Shown: one piece after another, positions 1 through 5,755 of the stretch | Layout: the number at the start of each line of letters is the position of its first letter | Position numbering within the stretch: position 1 is the first letter of the stretch | Source of the DNA: Flavobacterium psychrophilum | Lineage (GTDB): Bacteria > Bacteroidota > Bacteroidia > Flavobacteriales > Flavobacteriaceae | NCBI GenBank assembly: GCA_945866505.1 | Contig: CAMBHH010000172.1 | Coordinates: 1 to 7,205, forward strand | Length of the DNA: 7,205 nucleotides | Reading direction: 5' to 3' | Made by a program: the position numbers and the translations under genes | Notes under the pieces: model-generated | The model's database searches: none | The model's input: the letters and a program-made list of their open reading frames with translations, nothing else | Told to the model about the DNA's origin: nothing

Positions 1-527
1 ATTTGAGATTGATTTTTGTCCTGAGACAATTTCTCTAAATTTTTTAATGCAGTCTTTTTTTCTGCTTTGTCAATAGGAATGTAACCGTTGAAGGCAAAAC
101 TTTGACCGTTCATTCCAGAGGCCATAATCGCCAATAAAATAGAAGAAGGACCAACTAACGGAACTACTTGAATTCCTTTTTCGTGAGCCAATTTTACAAT
201 CACAGCGCCAGGATCAGCAACGCCTGGGCAACCTGCTTCGCTCATTAAACCTACATTTTTCCCTGCTAAACAAGCTTGTAACATTTTTGCGTGTTCTGAA
301 ACTTCAGTGTGTTTGTTTAACGAACTTAATCGCAACGAGGATTGAATTTTTTGTGGTTGAATGCTTTTTATGAATTTTCGAGCCGTTTTTTCATTTTCTA
401 CAATATAATCGTCAATGAAATCAATGCTTCTTTTGATAGTTTGAGGTAAAACATCATTTGGGTCGCCTTCTTCTCCTAAAGTAGTTGGAATTAAATAGAG
501 TTTTCCTAAAGAAGGGTTTTGTTTCAT
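1..527 (-). CDS. SAM-dependent methyltransferase, tetrapyrrole methylase superfamily (RsmI-related), C-terminus beyond the window
   Basis: An open frame starts at an ATG (525-527, minus strand) and stays open to the left edge, giving about 175 N-terminal residues; the family is usually about 230-280 residues long. It begins MKQNPSLGKLYLIPTTLGEEGD, resembling the first strand and loop of RsmI-type enzymes (GTLYVVPTPIGNLGD). SEAGCPGVADPG at about residues 96-107 matches the RsmI SDAGTP..DPG loop, and VVPLVGPSSILLAIMASG (about 121-138) is the GPS segment lining the SAM pocket. The RsmI 'AEDTR' segment is not present as such; the equivalent stretch reads YIVENEKTARKFIK. RsmI itself 2'-O-methylates 16S rRNA C1402, but this protein looks like a divergent relative, so the substrate is not assigned. 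It lies 53 bp after the phosphatase gene and is probably part of the dnaA transcription unit. Membership of the superfamily is confident; function is not. Confidence 0.88.
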   Translation of the reverse strand, partial: MKQNPSLGKLYLIPTTLGEEGDPNDVLPQTIKRSIDFIDDYIVENEKTARKFIKSIQPQKIQSSLRLSSLNKHTEVSEHAKMLQACLAGKNVGLMSEAGCPGVADPGAVIVKLAHEKGIQVVPLVGPSSILLAIMASGMNGQSFAFNGYIPIDKAEKKTALKNLEKLSQDKNQSQ

Positions 528-582
528 TATGTTCTAATTTAATTAGAGGTTTCCCTACGAATTTATTGAAAGTAATAAATTC
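528..582. repeat. Two AT-rich inverted repeats between the phosphatase and methyltransferase genes
   Basis: Bases 559-567 and 574-582 are perfect 9-bp inverted arms (gaatttatt / aataaattc) around a 6-base loop, overlapping the stop codon of the phosphatase gene. A second perfect pair, 533-539 and 541-547 (tctaatt / aattaga) around one base, lies 5 bp upstream of the methyltransferase start. On the transcribed (minus) strand neither is followed by a run of T, so they are not typical terminators. They may be RNA hairpins between two cotranscribed genes or chance in AT-rich DNA. Confidence 0.35.
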
Positions 583-1048
583 AAGGATGTTTGTCAATGA
601 GCTTTTTAGCAATTAAATCACAAGTCTCATCGAGCATTTGATAAACAATTTCAAATCCATTTGATACACCATAATAGGGGTCAGGTACATCTACATTTTC
701 ATTTGGAAATAATTCGTTCAAAATAAGTTGAACTTTGTTTTTTTGCTCTTGATTATCAGCGAGGTCGATAACATCATGATAATTTGAATTATCCATTACA
801 TAAATGTAATCAAAGGCTATAAAATCAGTTGTAGTGAATTGTCGACCTTTTTGATTAGCAATGTCGATCCTGTTTTTTTTAGCAACTGCAATGGAGCGTT
901 CGTCTGGTTGTCGGCCAATATGCCAAGAACCAGTTCCAGCAGAATCTACTATAAACTTGTCTTTTGGAAGTTTTGATGTCAATATTCCTTCGGCCAAAGG
1001 TGACCGACAAATATTACCTAAACAAACCATTAAAATCTTGATCGGCAT
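581..1048 (-). CDS. Low-molecular-weight protein-tyrosine-phosphatase
   Basis: The 155-residue protein is full length for LMW-PTPs (about 150-160). The phosphate-binding loop is at the N-terminus, VCLGNICRSP, with the catalytic cysteine at C9 and the phosphate-binding arginine at R15 (CX5R). The general-acid aspartate is in the VPDPYYG loop, at D123. STAGTGSWHIG-like sequence (DSAGTGSWHIGRQPDERS, residues 35-52) is the second conserved block. The enzyme is cytoplasmic and hydrolyses phosphotyrosine or small aryl phosphates; bacterial relatives act on tyrosine kinases of polysaccharide export or on arginine phosphate, but nothing here shows which. The ATG at 1046-1048 is chosen because it places the P-loop at the usual distance from the N-terminus. 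The gene starts 7 bp after the dnaA stop codon, so it is very probably cotranscribed with dnaA; no polysaccharide genes are nearby. Confidence 0.95.
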   Translation of the reverse strand: MPIKILMVCLGNICRSPLAEGILTSKLPKDKFIVDSAGTGSWHIGRQPDERSIAVAKKNRIDIANQKGRQFTTTDFIAFDYIYVMDNSNYHDVIDLADNQEQKNKVQLILNELFPNENVDVPDPYYGVSNGFEIVYQMLDETCDLIAKKLIDKHP

Positions 1049-1055
1049 AAAAAGT

Positions 1056-2483
1056 TTATAGCGTTAATTTTTTATTGATATCGTCGACAAATTTCTTGAA
1101 TTGTTTGTCAGTAGCAACTAGATTATCTACCGTTTTGCAAGCGTGTAAAACGGTTGCATGATCACGATCACCTATTTGCGAACCTATGTTTGCTAAGGAA
1201 GCTTTGGTAAATTTTTTAGCAAAAAACATTGCCAATTGGCGTGCCTGAACAATATGTCTTTTTCTAGTTTTGGATTGTAAAGTTTCTAAATCCAATTGAA
1301 AATAGTCAGAAACAATTTTTTGAATATAATCTATAGAAATTTCTCGCTTTATATTTTTAACAAATTTCTCGACTACGCTTTTGGCCAAGTCTAGTGTTAC
1401 TTCTTTTTTATTGAAAGAGGATTGAGCAATTAAGGAAATAATTGCGCCTTCTAATTCTCTTACATTTGATTTAATATTTCGAGCGACATATTCGATGATT
1501 TCTTCAGGAATTTCAACACCATCGCGGTATAAAATATTCTTGAGTATGGAAATTCTAGTTTCATAATCAGGTTGGTGCAATTCAGCAGACAATCCCCATT
1601 TGAAACGGGATAATAATCGCTGTTCGATGTCTTGCATATCTACAGGTGCTTTATCCGAAGTTAAAATTACCTGTTTGCCATTTTGGTGCAAATAGTTGAA
1701 AATATGGAAAAAAACATCTTGTGTTCCTGATTTTCCCGAAAGAAATTGAACATCGTCGATGATTAAAACATCAATCAATTGGTAGAAATGGATAAAATCA
1801 TTTCTATTATTTTTCTTTACAGAATCAATGTACTGTTGGGTAAAAATTTCAGCTGAAATGTATAAAACCGTTTTTTCAGGATATTTATCTTTTATTTCAA
1901 CACCAATAGCATGCGCTAAGTGCGTTTTACCTAAACCAACTCCACCAAAAATCAATAACGGATTAAACGAAGTTCCACCAGGTTTATTAGCCACAGCCAT
2001 ACCTGCTGAACGTGCCAGTCTGTTAGAATCTCCTTCAAGAAAATTATCAAAACTGTAATTTGCATTCAGTTGTGATTCGATTTTTAAATTGCGAATACCT
2101 GGAATAACAAACGGGTTTTTTAACTCTGGGTTAAGGTTCTTGTATGGAGCGTCAACATCTTGTGGCTTCATAGGCACACGATTTGAACTTGGTAATTGTT
2201 CGGTGTAAGGTAGTTTGTTGCCATAAGTGTTTTCCATTTTGATTTTATAGAGTAACTTTGCATTTTTACCGAGTTCTTTAGTAAGCGCTACTTTTAATAA
2301 TTTAACATAATGTTCTTCAAGCCATTCGTAAAAGAATTTACTTGGAACTTGAATGTATAAAGCATTATCGGTAAGCTCAACTGACTTAATAGGTTCAAAC
2401 CAGGTTTTGTAGGCTTGGTCTGCAATATTGTCTTTTATAAAAGAGAGGCAGTTTTCCCATACTGATTGTGCAGTCTTGTTCAT
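1056..2483 (-). CDS. dnaA: Chromosomal replication initiator protein DnaA
   Basis: The 475-residue protein shows all four DnaA domains. Domain I (about 1-85, VWENCLSFIKDNI..YKTWFEPI) binds DnaB and other DnaA molecules. A linker (about 86-140) follows. The AAA+ domain III has Walker A GGVGLGKT (180-187), Walker B VLIIDD (239-244), sensor 1 LTSDK (274-278), the arginine-finger box QRLLSRFKWGL (R293 by alignment with E. coli R285) and sensor 2 VRELEGA (341-347). Domain IV carries the DNA-binding signature IGDRDHATVLHACKTV (437-452), which contacts DnaA boxes. It binds oriC and melts DNA in its ATP form. The ATG at 2481-2483 gives a normal domain I; no Shine-Dalgarno is seen, as usual for Bacteroidetes. 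It is the first gene of a leftward block with a phosphatase and a methyltransferase. No cluster of DnaA boxes or dnaN gene is visible, so the window does not show oriC. Confidence 0.99.
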   Translation of the reverse strand: MNKTAQSVWENCLSFIKDNIADQAYKTWFEPIKSVELTDNALYIQVPSKFFYEWLEEHYVKLLKVALTKELGKNAKLLYKIKMENTYGNKLPYTEQLPSSNRVPMKPQDVDAPYKNLNPELKNPFVIPGIRNLKIESQLNANYSFDNFLEGDSNRLARSAGMAVANKPGGTSFNPLLIFGGVGLGKTHLAHAIGVEIKDKYPEKTVLYISAEIFTQQYIDSVKKNNRNDFIHFYQLIDVLIIDDVQFLSGKSGTQDVFFHIFNYLHQNGKQVILTSDKAPVDMQDIEQRLLSRFKWGLSAELHQPDYETRISILKNILYRDGVEIPEEIIEYVARNIKSNVRELEGAIISLIAQSSFNKKEVTLDLAKSVVEKFVKNIKREISIDYIQKIVSDYFQLDLETLQSKTRKRHIVQARQLAMFFAKKFTKASLANIGSQIGDRDHATVLHACKTVDNLVATDKQFKKFVDDINKKLTL

Positions 2484-2656
2484 AAATTTGGTTAAATTAT
2501 TTGGTTTTGGTAATGTTTTCTAATAAAAAATACGGTAAAATCAGTATGGTTTTTCGGGGTAACAAATATGTGAATAAATATCACTAAAAAAAAATTTTTT
2601 AGACGTAAATTTTATAAAATATTATCGTATAGAACTTCTTTCATTTTAATTTTTTA
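2484..2656. promoter_or_regulatory. Divergent dnaA / thioesterase control region
   Basis: This 173-bp AT-rich spacer must hold promoters for dnaA (leftward) and the thioesterase (rightward). The best -7 matches are imperfect. On the minus strand, CATATTTG (2570 to 2563) fits TAnnTTTG at all but its first base and lies about 80 bp before the dnaA start. On the plus strand, TAAATTTT (2606-2613) fits at all but the last base. Neither has a TTG at the expected -33 spacing, so exact promoters are not called. The run of A and T at 2585-2600 is nearly self-complementary. No gene is seen here. Confidence 0.45.
2569..2577 (-). promoter_or_regulatory. Putative DnaA box upstream of dnaA
   Basis: The plus strand reads TGTGAATAA, that is TTATTCACA on the minus strand, one mismatch from TTATCCACA and a full match to the relaxed consensus TTWTNCACA. 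It lies 86 bp upstream of the dnaA start and overlaps the only near-consensus leftward -7 element by two bases. DnaA autoregulation through such boxes is known in other bacteria. It is a single site in AT-rich DNA, so chance cannot be excluded. Confidence 0.4.
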
Positions 2657-3070
2657 ATGTTTAATTCAATGGAATATCATCAAATTCAAATCCGTGTTCG
2701 CTATTCAGAAACTGATCAAATGCGAGTAGTTTATCACGGTAATTACGCTCAATATTTTGAAATTGGAAGGGTCGAATGGCTTAGAAACAAAGGGATTTCG
2801 TATAAATGGATGGAGGATAACGGAATTATGCTTCCGGTAGTTTCCTTGACTATGAATTATAAAAAACCGGCTCGCTATGATGAACTTTTGACGTTAAAAA
2901 CTATATTAAAAAATAGGACAACCGTGAAGATTGAATTCGACTATGAATTGTATAACGAAAGTGATGAGTTATTAACAACGGGCAACTCCATTTTGGTTTT
3001 TGTTGACATGAAAACAGGCAAACCGATAAGTCCACCTCAGTATATTATAGACATTTTGAAAAGAGTTTAA
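2657..3070 (+). CDS. Hotdog-fold acyl-CoA thioesterase, YbgC/FadM (4HBT) family
   Basis: The 137-residue protein is the usual length for a single hotdog domain. The signature RYSETDQMRVVYHGNYAQYFEIGRVEWLR (residues 15-43) matches the YbgC/4-hydroxybenzoyl-CoA thioesterase pattern, in which the aspartate (D20) is the catalytic acid and the following HGNY segment starts the central hot-dog helix. The enzyme should hydrolyse short acyl-CoA or acyl-ACP thioesters in the cytoplasm; the physiological substrate is unknown. A second ATG at 2669-2671 would remove only four residues (MFNS) and is equally possible, since neither start has a Shine-Dalgarno. The gene is a single transcript unit, divergent from dnaA and convergent with the YigZ-like gene. 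No tol-pal genes, the usual proteobacterial neighbours of ybgC, are present, so the symbol is withheld. Confidence 0.93.
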   Translation: MFNSMEYHQIQIRVRYSETDQMRVVYHGNYAQYFEIGRVEWLRNKGISYKWMEDNGIMLPVVSLTMNYKKPARYDELLTLKTILKNRTTVKIEFDYELYNESDELLTTGNSILVFVDMKTGKPISPPQYIIDILKRV

Positions 3071-3096
3071 CGATTTTGCAATTTCATTGTTAATAT

Positions 3097-3119
3097 AGCA
3101 AAAAAAACTTTTTTTAGCT
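3097..3119. terminator. Terminator-like A/T hairpin between convergent genes
   Basis: Between the convergent stop codons, AGC followed by eight A is mirrored by seven T followed by AGCT. Pairs 3097-3099/3117-3119 (AGC/GCT) and the A and T runs form a stem with one A-A mismatch (3100/3116). The tip must open because only one base separates the runs. The T run serves rightward transcripts and the A run supplies U residues to leftward ones, so it could act in both directions. It is low in G+C, so a weak terminator at best. Confidence 0.5.
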
Positions 3120-3121
3120 TT

Positions 3122-3724
3122 TCAAAGCTGTTTTATCTTCACCTCAAACATTGTACTAAAAATGTCGAAAATCATCTCGGCATTTTTTTTACGAGTGAGA
3201 ATTTCGATTTGGCAACTCATTTCTAATTTTTGTGAAACTATTTTAACTTTTTTTTCCTTAATAACTCGCATCACTTTGTTGATGTTTTTATAATCGAATG
3301 CAATTTCAAAATGAATGTCGATAGTTTTTACGATAATTGCAGAAGATTCTAATGTCATTTCTGCCGCATTTCTGTAAGCAGAAATCAATCCGCTAACGCC
3401 CAATTTTACGCCTCCAAAGAACCTGACAACTACTACCAAAACATTAGTAACTCCAAAGGATTGAATTTGACCATAAATAGGCATTCCTGCCGTGTTACTG
3501 GGTTCGCCATCGTCATTTGTTCTGTATATTTTGGTGTCTGTGCCAATTTGATAGGCATAACAGTAATGTACAGCTTGTGGATGTTGTTTCCGTAAGTTGT
3601 CAATTATGGGTTTTATAGCTGTTTCAGATTGGATTGGAAAGGCATAACCAAAAAATTTGCTGTTTTTTTCTTTAAAAAGAATTTCTGCAGATGGAGCAGC
3701 TATGGTTTTATAAGTGTCTTCCAT
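3122..3724 (-). CDS. yigZ: YigZ/IMPACT (UPF0029) family protein
   Basis: From the ATG at 3722-3724 the protein has 200 residues, close to E. coli YigZ (about 204). The family signature is clear: RTNDDGEPSNTAGMPIYGQ (about 68-86), then VVVVRFFGGVKLGVSGLISAYRNA (about 97-120), which is the conserved core of the N-terminal UPF0029 domain. The remainder (about 135-200) is the ferredoxin-like C-terminal domain. The eukaryotic relative IMPACT/Yih1 regulates Gcn2; the bacterial role is not well established. A longer reading begins at a TTG at 3734-3736 and adds MPFK. I prefer the ATG because the extra codons run into the adjacent repeat region and the family normally starts just before the 'YKTI..' segment. 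The upstream HAD gene is in the same direction but 157 bp away. Confidence 0.92.
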   Translation of the reverse strand: MEDTYKTIAAPSAEILFKEKNSKFFGYAFPIQSETAIKPIIDNLRKQHPQAVHYCYAYQIGTDTKIYRTNDDGEPSNTAGMPIYGQIQSFGVTNVLVVVVRFFGGVKLGVSGLISAYRNAAEMTLESSAIIVKTIDIHFEIAFDYKNINKVMRVIKEKKVKIVSQKLEMSCQIEILTRKKNAEMIFDIFSTMFEVKIKQL

Positions 3725-3734
3725 TTTAAATGGC

Positions 3735-3880
3735 AAAATTCAAATTCAATGACAATTTCAATAATGACAATATCAATTACAAAATTTGAATAGAGTGGTA
3801 TTTATTTTAATGAGTTTTCTCGGTTTTTTTGCCATTGCTATTGAAATTGCCATTGTGATTGAAATTACGATTGAAAATTT
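3735..3880. repeat. Inverted low-complexity repeat built on 'attgaaattgccattg'-like words
   Basis: The spacer between the HAD and YigZ genes consists largely of ATTG/CAAT words. On the left, caat-gacaatttcaata (3747-3763) is the reverse complement, with one mismatch, of tattgaaattgccattg (3839-3855). The similarity extends outward and inward on both sides with small gaps, giving arms of about 40-45 bases around a spacer of about 75. Within each arm the words recur (caatgacaa..caataatgacaa; gccattgctattg..gccattgtgattg), so each arm is also a degenerate direct repeat. A transcript through it could form a long imperfect hairpin. No open reading frame or TAnnTTTG promoter is seen. It lies just upstream of the YigZ start. 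Confidence 0.7.
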
Positions 3881-3881
3881 T

Positions 3882-4490
3882 TTACAACTCAAATTCTTTT
3901 TTCTTGAACAAATCGACTACATCTTCTTGACCTACTTGTAAATTCCATACTTGAATACCCAGCGAAAGTGCCGCGTCGGTATTTTCTTTTTTGTCATCAA
4001 CGAATAAAGTATGATTGGGGTCTAAATTGTGAGTTTTCAATACATAACTAAAAATTTCGGCATCTGGTTTTCGCATTCCCATTTCAAAGGAGAAATAGAC
4101 TTTTTCAAAACATTGATAAAAATCACTATAAAAAGAAACTCCATTTTCGCGCTCGAAAGTTGCAATATGAATAGCATCGGTATTGCTCAATAAAAACAAG
4201 CGGTATTTTTTCGAAATGTTCTGTAGGAATTCCAATCGGCGCAGTGGGAAATCAAGTAAAACGGCATTCCAAGCCACTAAAATTTCTTCTATTGAAGCAT
4301 TTGGAACATGTTTTTGGATACCCATTAAGAAGTTTTCCTCCGAAATTTGTCCCTTTTCAAATTGAAAATTCAATTGGTTTAAGTCTTCATTCCATTGAGA
4401 CAACCCCAATTTTTTCAATCCATTTATAGTGCCTTCTTTATCTAAATTGATAAAAATATCACCAAAATCAAATATTATAGTATCAATCAT
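3882..4490 (-). CDS. HAD-superfamily hydrolase (subfamily IA, YihX-like), probable phosphatase
   Basis: The 202-residue protein has the HAD motifs in order. Motif I is IIFDFGDIF with the nucleophile D8, motif II is LLSNTD with S102, motif III is RKPD with K141, and motif IV is LFVDDKKEN with D165/D166. The alpha-helical cap lies between about 18 and 85. The second motif-I aspartate of the common DxD form is replaced by glycine (D8-F9-G10); the same DxG pattern occurs in YihX-type HAD phosphatases and does not by itself mean loss of activity. The ATG at 4488-4490 overlaps the 3' end of ribD by 8 bp, so the two are almost certainly cotranscribed and may be translationally coupled. This makes it a candidate for the riboflavin-pathway phosphatase; the specificity is inferred only. 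Confidence 0.9.
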   Translation of the reverse strand: MIDTIIFDFGDIFINLDKEGTINGLKKLGLSQWNEDLNQLNFQFEKGQISEENFLMGIQKHVPNASIEEILVAWNAVLLDFPLRRLEFLQNISKKYRLFLLSNTDAIHIATFERENGVSFYSDFYQCFEKVYFSFEMGMRKPDAEIFSYVLKTHNLDPNHTLFVDDKKENTDAALSLGIQVWNLQVGQEDVVDLFKKKEFEL

Positions 4491-5526
4491 TATTTCTAGA
4501 AATTAAAAGTGAGTCATTTCCAATAGTGTGTTTTTCTATGTTTTTTAAAGCCAAAATAGGTGCTTTTATTCCAGCTACGAACTGAATACTTCCAATAAAA
4601 ACTCGGGCTTCATCCCAAAGATTTCTGTCAATAAAAGTTTGTAAAGTTCGCGAACCGCCTTCAATAATAACCGATTGAATTTGGTGTTTATACAATACAT
4701 TTAGTATTTGTTCCGCCAGATTTTGTTTAAAATCAATAATTTCAAAGATAATGTTTTCTGTATTACCATTTATTGATGAATTCGAAAAAATGATAGTTTT
4801 CGCCTTACTATCATAAATGTGACTGTCTTTTGGAATACGATTATTTTGGTCCAAAACGATTCTAACAGGATTTTTTCCAGTCCAATTTCGCACATCCAAT
4901 TTTGGGTTGTCGTCAATAGCAGTTTGAGTCCCCACAAGAATTGCCTGTTCTTCACTTCGCCATTTGTGGACTAACTGACGTGAAAAATCATTGGTAATCC
5001 AAACAGGTTTTTGCACTGATTTTGACAATGGAGCAATAAAACCATCCAAACTTTCCGCCCATTTCAAAATCACATAAGGTCTTTTCTTTTCGTGAAACGT
5101 AAAAAAGCGTTTGTTCAATTCTATGCATTCTGTTTCAAGAACACCTAGGGTGACTTTTGCACCAGCTTCGGTCAATTTTTTAATTCCGCTTCCTGCAACT
5201 TTTACATTTGAATCTACTGTTCCGATAACCACATTTGGAATTTTGTTAGCAATGATTAAATCGCAACAAGGCGGTGTTTTTCCGAAGTGACTACAAGGTT
5301 CAAGACTGACATAAATTGTTGATTTTTTCAATAAAGATTTGTCTCTAACGGAATTCACAGCATTCACTTCGGCGTGTGGTTCTCCAGATTTTTTGTGCCA
5401 GCCTTCGCCAATGATTTTGCCATCACAAACAATAACGCTTCCCACCATCGGGTTAGGGTAGGTTGTTCCCAAACCATTTTTGGCTAATTCGAGACAACGA
5501 TGCATATATTGAGTATGTTTTTCCAC
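4483..5526 (-). CDS. ribD: Bifunctional diaminohydroxyphosphoribosylaminopyrimidine deaminase / 5-amino-6-(5-phosphoribosylamino)uracil reductase
   Basis: The 347-residue protein has both RibD domains. The deaminase (about 1-145) has substrate residues at NPMVGSVIV (25-33) and zinc ligands in HAEVNA (H51, with E53) and LEPCSHFGKTPPCC (C78 and C87). The reductase (about 149-347) shows YVILKWAESLDGFIA (151-165), WITND (176-180), ILVGTQTAIDDNPKLDVR (196-213) and IIEGGSRTLQTF (287-298). It performs the second and third steps of riboflavin synthesis. The chosen start is a GTG at 5524-5526; this gives the seven residues before YMHRCLELA that RibD proteins normally have, while the first ATG (5503-5505) would cut them off. 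A TAnnTTTG element sits a few bases upstream. No other riboflavin genes are visible, so the rib genes are dispersed. The HAD gene overlaps its end. Confidence 0.97.
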   Translation of the reverse strand: MEKHTQYMHRCLELAKNGLGTTYPNPMVGSVIVCDGKIIGEGWHKKSGEPHAEVNAVNSVRDKSLLKKSTIYVSLEPCSHFGKTPPCCDLIIANKIPNVVIGTVDSNVKVAGSGIKKLTEAGAKVTLGVLETECIELNKRFFTFHEKKRPYVILKWAESLDGFIAPLSKSVQKPVWITNDFSRQLVHKWRSEEQAILVGTQTAIDDNPKLDVRNWTGKNPVRIVLDQNNRIPKDSHIYDSKAKTIIFSNSSINGNTENIIFEIIDFKQNLAEQILNVLYKHQIQSVIIEGGSRTLQTFIDRNLWDEARVFIGSIQFVAGIKAPILALKNIEKHTIGNDSLLISRNND

Positions 5527-5531
5527 AAATG

Positions 5532-5539
5532 CAAAAGTA
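5532..5539 (-). promoter_or_regulatory. Bacteroidetes-type -7 element for ribD
   Basis: The minus strand reads TACTTTTG, an exact match to the TAnnTTTG element recognised by the primary sigma factor of Bacteroidetes. Its last base is only 5 bp from the GTG start of ribD, so transcription would begin at or within a few bases of the start codon, giving a leaderless or nearly leaderless mRNA. No TTG lies at the expected -33 spacing (the nearest is about 27 bp upstream), which lowers confidence. Confidence 0.5.
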
Positions 5540-5589
5540 GTGAATTTTGAGTTTAGGATGTAATTTCAAGACAAACGTGTGTGTTATTT

Positions 5590-5713
5590 CGCCACTGATT
5601 CACTGATTTTAAATTTATTTAACCTGAAAATGAATGATTTTAGTTGTTTTGCTGAATTTTATTTTAAAATCATAAATAGAAATTTATAAGATAAAAATCT
5701 GTGAATCTGTGGC
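5590..5713. repeat. REP/MITE-like imperfect palindrome with 'cacagatt' arms
   Basis: Bases 5591-5610 and 5694-5713 are 20-bp inverted arms that match at 18 positions. Read inward, they are gccactgattcactgatttt on the left and gccacagattcacagatttt on the right. Each arm contains a direct repeat of cac(t/a)gatt. The interior of about 83 bp is very AT-rich, with small palindromes such as attttaaaat, and encodes nothing. The pentamer TATTT occurs on both outer sides (5585-5589 and 5714-5718), which could be a target-site duplication but is a weak signal in such DNA. It occupies most of the ribD/GNAT divergent spacer. From memory, similar 'ctgtgaatctgtggc' words recur between genes in flavobacterial genomes; this was not searched. 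Confidence 0.65.
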
Positions 5714-5755
5714 TATTTTAAAACTCATATACTTCCTTGGATTTACTTTTGAATC

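Noticed and set aside
861..1061. Rightward open frame of 66 codons
   Set aside because: It lies opposite the 5' part of the LMW-PTP gene, whose family motifs are clear; no recognisable protein.
1828..2058. Rightward open frame of 76 codons
   Set aside because: Antisense to the AAA+ domain of dnaA; a shadow of its codon use.
2484..2656. Chromosomal origin next to dnaA
   Set aside because: Only one DnaA-box-like site and no box cluster, dnaN or clear unwinding repeats; the evidence is too thin to call oriC.
3735..3880. CRISPR array
   Set aside because: The repeated words are short, degenerate and face both ways, with no regular unique spacers and no cas genes nearby.
4183..4429. Two rightward open frames of about 60 codons
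   Set aside because: Both are antisense to the HAD hydrolase and resemble no family.
4770..4955. Leftward open frame of 61 codons in another frame of ribD
   Set aside because: It is inside the RibD reductase domain, whose correct frame is continuous.
5519..5527. Second DnaA-box-like 9-mer, TTTTCCACA
   Set aside because: It overlaps the ribD start codon, stands alone, and such 9-mers are expected by chance in AT-rich DNA.
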